Shown: piece by piece, positions 15,084 to 22,361 of the stretch
How the letters are laid out: each line of letters begins with the position of its first letter
How positions within the stretch are numbered: the stretch's first letter is position 1
IMG/VR virus record: IMGVR_UViG_3300010037_000005
Coordinates: 1-22,938 of that record
Source: a virus
Reading direction: 5' to 3' (one strand)
DNA: 22,938 nt
Program-made: the position numbers and the translations under genes
The notes under the pieces: generated by a model
The model's input: only the letters and a program-made list of their open reading frames with translations
Told to the model about the DNA's origin: nothing
The model's database searches: none

Positions 15084-17614
15084 TAAACGTCGCCTCCCCA
15101 TGTAGAAAGTACTTTCATTTCAGACTTAAGTGAAATGCCAATCATAGGTAATGGTAAAGACATTATTCCGCGTATCAACTCACACATATCGGGCACTAGT
15201 TCTTCTGGAGATTCAAATAGTAATTCGTCATGTACTGTTAATACTGCACCTGGATGATTGTACATAGTACTAGGTGACCAAGGCCAAATTCTATTTAAGT
15301 AATAATGAAGCAATCTAAGAGTACGATTCATGGTATCAGCTACCCCTGCTTGACAAGGAAAGTTAATAGATAGTCGATCATAATACCCTTGTTGTTCTCT
15401 AGCCCTCTTTGGATCGGCTATAGCTAATACTTGTAGATTTGGAAATCTACGTTTCCTACCATAGATACTTACTACCTCACCTTTTACTTGCCATAGAGTT
15501 GCTTGAGATTCCATCCATTCAGGAATACCGGGATATGCTGCATCCCATTTCTTATACCAACTAGCAGTTAGTTCTTCTTCAACACCTAGTTGTGCTGCTA
15601 AGCCTTTAGAACCACCTCCGTATGCTTTTCTAAAGTTAATAGCTTTAGCGAAGTTCCTCATCTCTTTATCAATGGGGACGCTTTCATCTATACCTACTAG
15701 TGTACGTAAAACCTTAGTATGCAAGTCTTCTGAAGTTACTGCATTGATGAAAGAAGGATCTTTAGATAGATATGCTAATAGTATTAACTCTGCTTGACTG
15801 TAATCTGCGTTAATGAATTGCCAACCTTGTTGAGGTATAAAGCATCTACGGAACTCTAAGTCTCTAGGTATGTTTAATAATGAAGGTTCTTTACTAGCTA
15901 ATCGACCTGAAGTAGTACCATGTGTTAAGAAACTAGCATGCACTCTATCATATTCATCTAAGTGTCCTAGAATACCAGTACCCTTATCTTCTGATATACC
16001 ATCGTTACCATCTAAGTAAGTCTGACACATTTTACGAGCATGCCTTAACGAAACAATTAATGCCGGTACTGGATGTAACTTAGCAAGCTCTTCCATTGTT
16101 TCTTTATCAGTAGAAGGACCTGTTTTAGTTTCTTTGTATACGGGTAATCCTAAATCTTGATAGAGTACTTTAATAAGTTGTGATTGTGATGTGTATTTGA
16201 AACGTTGGCCTACTAGATCATAGAGTTTTTCTTCCTTCTCTTTAATCTCTTTGCGATAAGTCTCAGACAGTCGCATAATACGATCTCTGTCCATTCGAAT
16301 ACCACGATACGACATGCAGGTTAAAGCTCGTTTGAGAGGCATAGCGTGCTGCTCAAATAAGTCTTTAAGACCCTGATGCTTTAACATGTCTAGAAACTTA
16401 TCTCGTAGTAGATGAGTAAAGAAAGCGTCACTGGCGTTGTACTCTAATAGATCCTTTACAGAAGCTAGTTGGATATCCCAATCACCACCAATCACCTCTA
16501 AGATCTTCTGCTGGTAACCACCGGCTTTAGGTAAGAACATACTTACTAGATGCTTCAACCCATGAGGTGAATTTTCATCTAACAAGTAATGAGCATCTAA
16601 AGTATCGATATTACTTACTGCATGAATACCGTTGTACCAAAAGAACTTAGTATCAAAGTCTCCATTCTGAAAAGTAAGTTTACTACTTTCCAGTAAAGTC
16701 TGTAGTAGCTTAAACTCAAGACTTTGTTTATCTGTTAGATTTAAGTGCCACCACTCTGGTCTAGCATCTGTTAGAAAGGCTAGAGATACATAATTGTCTT
16801 CACTATAAAAAGACATACTGATTGAAACGATTTTGTCTTTACGATAATTCAAACCAGTACTTTCTATATCTACTGATAATGCCGGTCTTGGATCTGCACT
16901 AAGTAAATAGTCCATCCATTCTAGAAAGTCAGTACGAGTACGAATTTGAATGTTTGTTACCGGCGGTAGATCGCCTCTATCAGTATCGTTGAGATAATCT
17001 TTAGCGCGTCTGATATCATCACGAAGTATGGGATACAGTTCTGGCTTACGCAAAATAGCAGCTGGATGGTAAGTACAGAGAGTCTTGACTCCAGCAAACA
17101 TTGGTGAATCATAAAAGATACCCCTTCGTTCACTAATCTTCTGCATGTGGAGCATAGATCGTAAAGCTACTGCTCCTAGAGTTAATACAAGTTTAGGTTT
17201 CCAGTCAGGTGCGGGTAAGTCTTTAGTAAAGTGATTCTCCATACATATATCCTGTTCACTTGCAACAGGAACTCTATTACTAGGAGGTCTGCATCGAACC
17301 GTGTTGGTTATATAGGATTGAGATTCTACTATACCTATTTCACTAAGTACTTCGGATAGTAGTTTACCTGCATCTCCTACAAAAGGCCTACCTATAATGA
17401 TTTCAGTATGTCCTAATGCTTCACCATAAATAAGTAAACCGTTACGTCCAGTACCTCTACCATACACACCTGAACGCATTATCTTACCACTACTACGACC
17501 ACCGGCAACTGAAGTTTCCCATAGGGGACATTTCTGGCACTTAAAGTCAGTGATTGTTGAGTCTTCAAATCTTTGTGCGAATTGTATATTTGTAGGTAAT
17601 TGTAAATCAGGCAT
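15083..17614 (-). CDS. polA: Family A DNA polymerase with N-terminal uracil-DNA glycosylase domain
   Basis: An 843-residue fusion. Residues about 20-210 are a family 4/5-like uracil-DNA glycosylase: iron-sulfur Cys26, Cys29, Cys108 and Cys124, GEALGHTE (64-71), GRPFVGDAGKLL, NTVRCRPP and TYHPAAIL with His183. Next comes a 3'-5' exonuclease (Asp249/Glu251 in VDIESTG, FQNGDFD near 315-321, Tyr392 and Asp396 in YNASD). The polymerase domain has motif A DYSQAEL (Asp604), motif B Arg653, Lys657, Phe661 and Tyr665, and motif C VHDE (794-797). Phe661 occupies the position of the E. coli Pol I Phe762. There is no 5'-nuclease domain. It is presumably the replicative polymerase, able to check for uracil while copying. 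ATG at 17614, 2 bases after the HNH gene; its AAGG site lies inside the HNH C-terminus. Confidence 0.93.
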   Translation of the reverse strand: MPDLQLPTNIQFAQRFEDSTITDFKCQKCPLWETSVAGGRSSGKIMRSGVYGRGTGRNGLLIYGEALGHTEIIIGRPFVGDAGKLLSEVLSEIGIVESQSYITNTVRCRPPSNRVPVASEQDICMENHFTKDLPAPDWKPKLVLTLGAVALRSMLHMQKISERRGIFYDSPMFAGVKTLCTYHPAAILRKPELYPILRDDIRRAKDYLNDTDRGDLPPVTNIQIRTRTDFLEWMDYLLSADPRPALSVDIESTGLNYRKDKIVSISMSFYSEDNYVSLAFLTDARPEWWHLNLTDKQSLEFKLLQTLLESSKLTFQNGDFDTKFFWYNGIHAVSNIDTLDAHYLLDENSPHGLKHLVSMFLPKAGGYQQKILEVIGGDWDIQLASVKDLLEYNASDAFFTHLLRDKFLDMLKHQGLKDLFEQHAMPLKRALTCMSYRGIRMDRDRIMRLSETYRKEIKEKEEKLYDLVGQRFKYTSQSQLIKVLYQDLGLPVYKETKTGPSTDKETMEELAKLHPVPALIVSLRHARKMCQTYLDGNDGISEDKGTGILGHLDEYDRVHASFLTHGTTSGRLASKEPSLLNIPRDLEFRRCFIPQQGWQFINADYSQAELILLAYLSKDPSFINAVTSEDLHTKVLRTLVGIDESVPIDKEMRNFAKAINFRKAYGGGSKGLAAQLGVEEELTASWYKKWDAAYPGIPEWMESQATLWQVKGEVVSIYGRKRRFPNLQVLAIADPKRAREQQGYYDRLSINFPCQAGVADTMNRTLRLLHYYLNRIWPWSPSTMYNHPGAVLTVHDELLFESPEELVPDMCELIRGIMSLPLPMIGISLKSEMKVLSTWGGDV

Positions 17615-17616
17615 AG

Positions 17617-18150
17617 TTAGAACCTTGGAGTTACTTCATTCAATTTAGCAAATTCACCATAGTATTGTTGAGCAACTCTATTATACATACGAGCTGCTTC
17701 TTCTTCGTCTTGAGTAACACCTACATGAATCCATTTTCCATTAGTACTAATTCCTACGAGCCAATGATTACTAGTCTTTGTTCGATGCCAAGATACTCCT
17801 TTGAATCGACTAGTACATCGTTGTTGTCCATAAGTTCTTCTTTTCTTACCATTAGTTTGATTTTGACTGCTAGTAGCAAAACGCAGATTCTCTCTTAAGT
17901 TATTTAAGCCATTCGTATCTTTATGATCTACTATTTGTCCTTTTTGGGCATTCATAATCAAACGATGTATTGGCATAAATATTCTAGGAAAGTTCTCCCC
18001 TTTCTTACGATAAGTCGCTACATAATATCGTTGTCCTGTTTCGTCCCATATACCAAACCATTTCCTATGTCCATAGGTTTCATAGATATCTCGATCAACT
18101 AAAAAGAATACTTCGGGTGCCTTATGTAAAGGTAAATAAACTCCCATCAT
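17617..18150 (-). CDS. HNH homing endonuclease with AP2-type DNA-binding domain (copy 1)
   Basis: A paralogue of the gene at 14376, about 177 residues, with the same order of parts: shared N-terminal region (MGVY...FLVDRDIYET), HNH site (IHRLIMNAQ, VDHKDTN, Asn in LRENLRFAT) and AP2-like domain (FKGVSWHRTKTSNHWLVGIS followed by VGVTQDEEEAARMYNR). The start is uncertain: ATG at 18150 has AGCGGA 6 bases upstream, while a TTG at 18156 would give the MHxMGVY N-terminus seen in the paralogue. It lies between dut and the polymerase gene, whose ribosome site is inside its last codons. Such endonucleases are commonly inserted next to polymerase genes in phages. Confidence 0.85.
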   Translation of the reverse strand: MMGVYLPLHKAPEVFFLVDRDIYETYGHRKWFGIWDETGQRYYVATYRKKGENFPRIFMPIHRLIMNAQKGQIVDHKDTNGLNNLRENLRFATSSQNQTNGKKRRTYGQQRCTSRFKGVSWHRTKTSNHWLVGISTNGKWIHVGVTQDEEEAARMYNRVAQQYYGEFAKLNEVTPRF

Positions 18151-18179
18151 ATGCAATCCGCTAAGTCATTGAAATCATT

Positions 18180-18809
18180 CTAGAATTTACCAGACGAGCC
18201 GTATTTGCCTTGACCTCTTTCAGAAGGGTTTAATTCATTAACTGCTGATATCTTTATAGGTAATCGGTAATGGAAGATCATCTGTGCGAACTTCTCCCAC
18301 TTCTGTATTGTATATAAATGGGGTGATAAGTTCATCATCAATGCAGATACTGGACCCCGAAATCCAGCATCGTATGTAGGTCGTAGTACTATAATTCCTT
18401 GTCGGTTAAAACTACTACGTCCTTCAATAGTAGCATATAAACAATCAGCCATTTCTAGAGCAAACCCTGTTTGTACTTCTACTACCTCCATAGGAGGTAA
18501 ATCGATAGTATAAAGTGAATAGAGATCAAAACCAGCGTCGTTATCATGATGCCTCAAAGGTACCTTAGCACCCTGTTCCAGTTTTTGCAACTTGATCTGA
18601 TATTCAGGATATGGAGCCAGTCTCCAAGCTCTAGAGCATACAGGACATTGTATGAGAGCTTTAATGTGTTGTACTAAAGAAGGTACATCAGGTATAGCAT
18701 AAATAGCACTACCAGGTGTACCATTACGCCTTAGAAAAGAAGTCAGTAAGTTACCAAGAGCGTCATCAACTGTTACTTCAGGAGTTGTAGCAATAGATTC
18801 ATGAGCCAT
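18180..18809 (-). CDS. dut: dUTPase with N-terminal CxxC extension
   Basis: dUTPase hydrolyses dUTP to dUMP and pyrophosphate and keeps uracil out of DNA. All five motifs of the trimeric family are present in 209 residues: DAGFDLYS (91-98), GRSSFNRQG (130-138), PTYDAGFRGPV (144-154), KFAQMIFH (173-180) and RGQGKYGSSGKF (198-209). Motif 3 has Phe150 where most members have Tyr, the residue that usually packs against the deoxyribose. About 75 N-terminal residues, with CPVC at 55-58, are extra to the ordinary enzyme. ATG at 18809 is preferred, with GGAG 6 bases upstream; the TTG at 18812 is one codon longer. The gene starts directly after the T-tract of the upstream terminator, so it depends on read-through or an unseen promoter. 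Confidence 0.88.
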   Translation of the reverse strand: MAHESIATTPEVTVDDALGNLLTSFLRRNGTPGSAIYAIPDVPSLVQHIKALIQCPVCSRAWRLAPYPEYQIKLQKLEQGAKVPLRHHDNDAGFDLYSLYTIDLPPMEVVEVQTGFALEMADCLYATIEGRSSFNRQGIIVLRPTYDAGFRGPVSALMMNLSPHLYTIQKWEKFAQMIFHYRLPIKISAVNELNPSERGQGKYGSSGKF

Positions 18810-18819
18810 CAACTACTCC

Positions 18820-18855
18820 AAAAAATAGTACGCCGTATTTTCTACGGCGTACTAT
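18820..18855 (-). terminator. Intrinsic (rho-independent) terminator after the 204-residue gene
   Basis: A 13-bp perfect stem (ATAGTACGCCGTA at 18825-18837 and TACGGCGTACTAT at 18843-18855) with a 5-base loop is followed on the minus strand by TTTTTT (18825-18820). It sits about 30 bases beyond the stop codon of the 204-residue gene, and its T-tract ends just before the dut ribosome site. Confidence 0.88.
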
Positions 18856-18885
18856 ACTTATAGGGGGTTTATACTACGAGGTCAT

Positions 18886-19500
18886 TTACGCTGCGGGAGA
18901 CGCAGAAGCTACTGGAGCTGGATCCATAGCATTTACTGGTGCAGAAGATAACTTGGTAACCTTATTAACTTTAACCAACTTCTGCTTGCCTTCGATAACT
19001 AACAGGATATTATTGGATGCTGGATTCAAACCTTGAACAGTAAACTCTTGTTCTTTATATCGAACCACATCACCCTTCTTCCAATCAAAGGGAACCTCTT
19101 GGCCAAGGAGCTTTGAAAGAGAAGTACTAAGCTTCTTACCATCAGAGGTAGAAAGGAATACGCGATTGTTGCCTGGACTAATACCTGTAACAGTAAATGC
19201 AGTACCTTCTACAGTAAAGGTAGTACCCTTCTCGGCACTAGTAACTACACCCTTCAATAGAGCAGTATTAAACTTGGACTCTTCTTCCTCATGAGCTGTA
19301 TCTTCGCCATTACCATTACTGGATGCAGCTTGTGGTGCCTCTGTGGTTTCTTCCATATCTGACTCTGGATGCAGATCTCCTTCAGCTGCTTCAACTGGTT
19401 CAACTGCAGATGCTTCAATAGGTACTGGGGCGATAGTCTCCTGCACAATCTGTTCTGTTGGCTTATTCAACAGTTCTTTCAACGAAATCTTACCTGGCAT
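18886..19500 (-). CDS. Hypothetical acidic/beta-repeat protein, monocistronic and strongly expressed
   Basis: A 204-residue protein without a family I can name. Residues 1-80 are disordered-looking and acidic (runs of Glu, Asp, Ala, Ser). The rest holds two related beta-rich units: about 91-131 (EGTAFTVTGISPGNNRVFL) and about 142-184 (KEQEFTVQGLNPASNNILL), sharing FTVxGxxPxxNxxxL. The second is preceded by KKGDVVRYK, reminiscent of SH3- or KOW-like modules. The gene has its own near-consensus promoter, an AGGAGG ribosome site 6 bases before the ATG at 19500 and its own terminator, so it should be abundant. It lacks Cys and membrane segments. A nucleic-acid or protein-binding accessory role is a guess. 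Confidence 0.72.
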   Translation of the reverse strand: MPGKISLKELLNKPTEQIVQETIAPVPIEASAVEPVEAAEGDLHPESDMEETTEAPQAASSNGNGEDTAHEEEESKFNTALLKGVVTSAEKGTTFTVEGTAFTVTGISPGNNRVFLSTSDGKKLSTSLSKLLGQEVPFDWKKGDVVRYKEQEFTVQGLNPASNNILLVIEGKQKLVKVNKVTKLSSAPVNAMDPAPVASASPAA

Positions 19501-19528
19501 ACTGTCCTCCTCAAGTTAATTTAGAATC

Positions 19529-19542
19529 AGTTTTATAAAACT
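19529..19542. repeat. 14-bp perfect palindrome in the leader of the 204-residue gene
   Basis: AGTTTTATAAAACT is a perfect inverted repeat lying just downstream of the predicted start point (about 19546), between promoter and ribosome site. It overlaps one copy of a 13-base direct repeat. An operator site for a dimeric repressor is plausible. Confidence 0.5.
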
Positions 19543-19550
19543 ATTAAAAA
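19538..19550 (-). repeat. 13-base direct repeat, copy 2 (start-site side of promoter)
   Basis: On the minus strand TTTTTAATAGTTT. An identical copy occurs at 19594-19606, 56 bases upstream. The two lie on either side of the promoter at 19553-19581; this copy covers the predicted transcription start. Confidence 0.5.
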
Positions 19551-19552
19551 AC

Positions 19553-19581
19553 ATTATAAGATAACCCGGATGCAAAGTCAA
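19553..19581 (-). promoter_or_regulatory. Near-consensus sigma-70 promoter for the 204-residue gene
   Basis: TTGACT (19581-19576), 17-base spacer, TATAAT (19558-19553) on the minus strand: only one mismatch to consensus. Start point would be near 19546, giving a leader of about 46 bases. It is the best promoter in the window and lies just after the primase gene. Confidence 0.85.
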
Positions 19582-19593
19582 GGACGATATTGT

Positions 19594-19606
19594 AAACTAT
19601 TAAAAA
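19594..19606 (-). repeat. 13-base direct repeat, copy 1 (upstream of promoter)
   Basis: TTTTTAATAGTTT on the minus strand, identical to 19538-19550. It spans the stop codon of the primase gene and lies 12 bases upstream of the -35 element. Confidence 0.5.
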
Positions 19607-20505
19607 GCCCTCTGTAACCCCGTAGAATTAAACGGTGAAAGTCCTGCTGCTAGAAATGAATGCAGGATTTGCTCATCCATTTCATCTGGATCTTTCTTAG
19701 GTAGAATACCATACCAGATATTGCTATGACGACGAGCTAACTCATGGGCCATAATTTTACTTGCTTTAAGAGCATCTCGATCATACAAGAGAATAATACG
19801 CGTTGCTTTACTCTCTCGTAATAACAGCATCTGTACCTCCGATAGTGATTTACCAAAACTAGCTACGCCGGATATACCAACACGATTAGCATCAAAGATA
19901 CCTTCAGTAATAACAATCTGCTTACCTTGCTTTGCTCTATCCCAGTTGTATAGTGTCTTACTCTTCTTAAAACCTAAGGCACTTACATACTTTATAGGAT
20001 GATCTTCTTGTAGCGATCGTGCTTGAAAACCCTGATATTGATTATCGGAGTATATTGGAAAGACTATTCGAGAACCAAAACTACGACCTTGACGAATAAA
20101 ATCACTAGTATAGTAAGGTTGTGATGGTAGAGTTTCTATACTTAATCGACGCTTTATAAGATACTGTACTGCTGGATGTTGGTTAGGTAGATACTTAAAT
20201 TCTATTGATCCATCAGGTATTGCTTCAATTGCACTATCAGGTAATACTTCTATAGGTATAATTGTCTCATGATGTACTACTGGAACAGTAAAGGATGTCA
20301 TAGGAAATAGTAGTCTAATGGGACCGGCCCAATCGCAAACAAAACAATGAAACACTCCTCGCTTGAAGTTAATGTAGAGTTTTAAGCCATGACCGTCTGT
20401 AGCATGTGGATGACATCTTGGACAGATAACCTTATATTCATTACCCTGCTTTCCGTAGTTAGGAAATTTTCGTTTAAGTAAAGATAGTTGTTCTGTAGAG
20501 ATCAT
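19600..20505 (-). CDS. DnaG-type primase: zinc finger plus TOPRIM
   Basis: A compact 301-residue primase. The N-terminal zinc-binding part has C28-x2-C31 (ICPRCH) and C54-x2-C57 (HCFVC), the phage form of the CHC2 finger that reads the template start site. The RNA polymerase core includes FGSRIVFPIY (143-152) and a TOPRIM domain with Glu201 (VITEGIFDANRVG), YDRD with Asp242/Asp244, and KKDPDEM (270-276). There is no helicase domain; helicase is a separate gene immediately upstream whose stop overlaps this start as TAATG. The short C-terminus has no obvious helicase-interaction domain. It makes RNA primers at the fork. Confidence 0.88.
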   Translation of the reverse strand: MISTEQLSLLKRKFPNYGKQGNEYKVICPRCHPHATDGHGLKLYINFKRGVFHCFVCDWAGPIRLLFPMTSFTVPVVHHETIIPIEVLPDSAIEAIPDGSIEFKYLPNQHPAVQYLIKRRLSIETLPSQPYYTSDFIRQGRSFGSRIVFPIYSDNQYQGFQARSLQEDHPIKYVSALGFKKSKTLYNWDRAKQGKQIVITEGIFDANRVGISGVASFGKSLSEVQMLLLRESKATRIILLYDRDALKASKIMAHELARRHSNIWYGILPKKDPDEMDEQILHSFLAAGLSPFNSTGLQRAF

Positions 20506-21800
20506 TAGTCATCCTCTTCATCAGCAAATGTATTTGGTAGTTGTTGCATAAATTGTAATCTCATACGCTCGAAATCAATTAGGTATCTTTGAGGAAATCC
20601 GCGTTCAGTATTTCTTGATTTAGCAACTGCCATGATTAAATTGCTGCGTTGTGAGTCTTGTTGATTCTGACCTATGCCAATTACGTTATCTGATATTCTT
20701 ACTTTCTCATAGTCTTCAGCTACCTCCTCTAAGTTAATAATTCGTCTATGTTGGGCTTGTCGTCGAGTTTGAGTTGCAGTTAATACAGCTATGTTTTGTG
20801 AAACAGCTAACCCTCGTAGATCAGTAGTAATCTCAGCTAACTCAATACGTTTAGCCTCCCGTTGTTGTGCCGCTTTCATCAAATCAAGATAGTCAATAAT
20901 AAGTACATCTGGTTGGTGAATATTTACCAATTGGTACATATCTTCTACAGTACCCCTGCCTGTAGGTAATTCAGCAATATGAAATAAGTGTTCGTATTGA
21001 TTTCGTAATCTCACTACATAGTTAAATACATGTTCGGTGTCAGTTAAGTTAATGATATCTGCATAACCGATTTGATCTCCATCTTCACTAAGACTAGTAA
21101 AGTACCGTACTAGTGATCTAGGAATAGACATCTCTAAAGTTACATGTAGTACTTTATATCCATTACGTAATAAATTAGCTCCTATACAAGTTAATACTAA
21201 ACTCTTACCTACGTTAGTACCAGACATCAACATAGTAAGTTCTTTGCGATATAACCCTCCTAGTATCAAATCAATCAGTTGTGTATTAGTCTTCATACCT
21301 CCTGCTTGAGCGTATAAGTCTTGCAGGTTTAATAACGAGAAAGTATAAATGTCTGTCAATCCAGGCTGTTGAAATGTAGGCTGATCTCGCTGTAATGCTT
21401 GAATAACACTAGACCAACCACCTGTAGTAATTGCTTGTTCTTGTTCATTCAACGTTAGCATTAACTGTCGAGTAGTTATAAACTCCCGTATTGAATCTTG
21501 TACATATTTAGTATTAATAGTCTCAGGATGTTTCGTATATTGTATAAAGTTAGTAAAGTGTTCTTCAGTTTCTGACAAGAATACGGTATTGTGTAGTTGG
21601 CGTTCTGAGTCAAGTATATTACCATCAGGTGCTTTACGATACTCTTTGTAGAACTTAGAAATAGTTTCATATAGCCAAGAAGTAACATCAGTATCAAAGT
21701 AGTCAAGTTTTAAGAACCGTAGTAGAGTTATACCCTGACTGTCATTACCGCACAACCACGCTAACATACGTAATTGATAATCTATCGTAAAGTCACTCAT
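20505..21800 (-). CDS. DnaB-like replicative helicase
   Basis: A 431-residue hexameric-helicase family protein. N-terminal residues 1-150 form the helical domain expected to contact primase. The RecA-like motor has Walker A GTNVGKS (194-200), VLHVTLEMS (217-225), the Walker B LIIDYLDLM (300-308) and TATQTRRQ with the sensor Gln, then a conserved arginine-rich segment. It unwinds DNA 5'-3' ahead of the polymerase. The ATG at 21800 overlaps the stop of the 138-residue gene (ATGA), and its own stop overlaps the primase start, so loader-like protein, helicase and primase would be made in coupled amounts. Confidence 0.88.
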   Translation of the reverse strand: MSDFTIDYQLRMLAWLCGNDSQGITLLRFLKLDYFDTDVTSWLYETISKFYKEYRKAPDGNILDSERQLHNTVFLSETEEHFTNFIQYTKHPETINTKYVQDSIREFITTRQLMLTLNEQEQAITTGGWSSVIQALQRDQPTFQQPGLTDIYTFSLLNLQDLYAQAGGMKTNTQLIDLILGGLYRKELTMLMSGTNVGKSLVLTCIGANLLRNGYKVLHVTLEMSIPRSLVRYFTSLSEDGDQIGYADIINLTDTEHVFNYVVRLRNQYEHLFHIAELPTGRGTVEDMYQLVNIHQPDVLIIDYLDLMKAAQQREAKRIELAEITTDLRGLAVSQNIAVLTATQTRRQAQHRRIINLEEVAEDYEKVRISDNVIGIGQNQQDSQRSNLIMAVAKSRNTERGFPQRYLIDFERMRLQFMQQLPNTFADEEDD

Positions 21801-22213
21801 GGTGTATACTTCTCATATACCTTGTATTTCTGCACTAACTCTGGACGGCACAGAGTATCAACTGAAGGTCTCCTTTCTGCTATGCTCATCATATAAGCTA
21901 GATACAAATTGACGTCAACCTGCGCAAGATCACATAAGCGAGCTAAAGTCCAGAAACCTTTTTCACGACTACGTTTATTACTCATTGTATAAGCATGTAC
22001 ATGATCCCAATTGTCCTTTGGAAAGTATAACTGTACTGCTCGTAAGTAAGCCATACGACATTCCATAGTGGGAATGGCTCCATTAGGATCTATACGTTTA
22101 GGTTTCTTCCTTTGACTATTATTTCTTTGTTGTATCTTAGCTTGTAGTGGTTTTAATCGAGCAACAACATTATTACGTTCCCTAGTAAGTTCTTCTTGAT
22201 TAATTTCTGACAT
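21797..22213 (-). CDS. Hypothetical basic protein upstream of the DnaB-like helicase
   Basis: A 138-residue protein not recognised by family. Residues 1-45 are strongly charged (ERNNVVARLKPLQAKIQQRN then KKPKR), followed by a helical part with CRMAYLRAVQLYFP, FWTLARLCDLAQVDVNLYLAYM and a short polar end. It is first in an operon with the DnaB-like helicase, coupled by ATGA, so a helicase loader or replication accessory role is a reasonable guess from position, not from motifs. The ATG at 22213 has AGGAGG 8 bases upstream. Confidence 0.65.
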   Translation of the reverse strand: MSEINQEELTRERNNVVARLKPLQAKIQQRNNSQRKKPKRIDPNGAIPTMECRMAYLRAVQLYFPKDNWDHVHAYTMSNKRSREKGFWTLARLCDLAQVDVNLYLAYMMSIAERRPSVDTLCRPELVQKYKVYEKYTP

Positions 22214-22241
22214 TTCCTTATCCTCCTATTTTCCATCATAA

Positions 22242-22268
22242 CTTATACATAACACGTTAAATTTGCAA
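22242..22268 (-). promoter_or_regulatory. Weak candidate promoter for the 138-residue/helicase/primase operon
   Basis: TTGCAA (22268-22263) and TATAAG (22247-22242) on the minus strand, with a short 15-base spacer, lie 29 bases upstream of the 138-residue gene's ATG; an alternative TATGAT (22240-22235) is badly spaced. The match is poor and given only as a candidate. Confidence 0.25.
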
Positions 22269-22282
22269 AGAATCACGGGATT

Positions 22283-22318
22283 CGAATGGCCTTCCTTAAG
22301 GTTATAACGAATGACCTT
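22283..22318 (-). repeat. Direct repeat pair AAGGYCATTCG flanking CCTTAAGG
   Basis: AAGGTCATTCG (22318-22308) and AAGGCCATTCG (22293-22283) on the minus strand differ at one base and are 25 bases apart. The palindrome CCTTAAGG (22294-22301) lies between them. They are in the 148-base region between the SF2 helicase and the 138-residue gene, which holds no ORF, tRNA or clear terminator that I can see. A regulatory or origin-related binding site is possible. Confidence 0.4.
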
Positions 22319-22361
22319 AGTTAAAAAATGGAATCCTAATTTGCCGGGAATAAGCCGAATT

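Noticed and set aside
22276-22292. tRNA T-loop-like ATTCGAATCCC on the minus strand
   Set aside because: The flanking bases do not pair as a T-stem and no acceptor, anticodon or D-arm can be built around it.
22326-22361. Possible terminator after the SF2 helicase (TTTTTT run on the minus strand)
   Set aside because: No convincing GC-rich stem precedes the T run.
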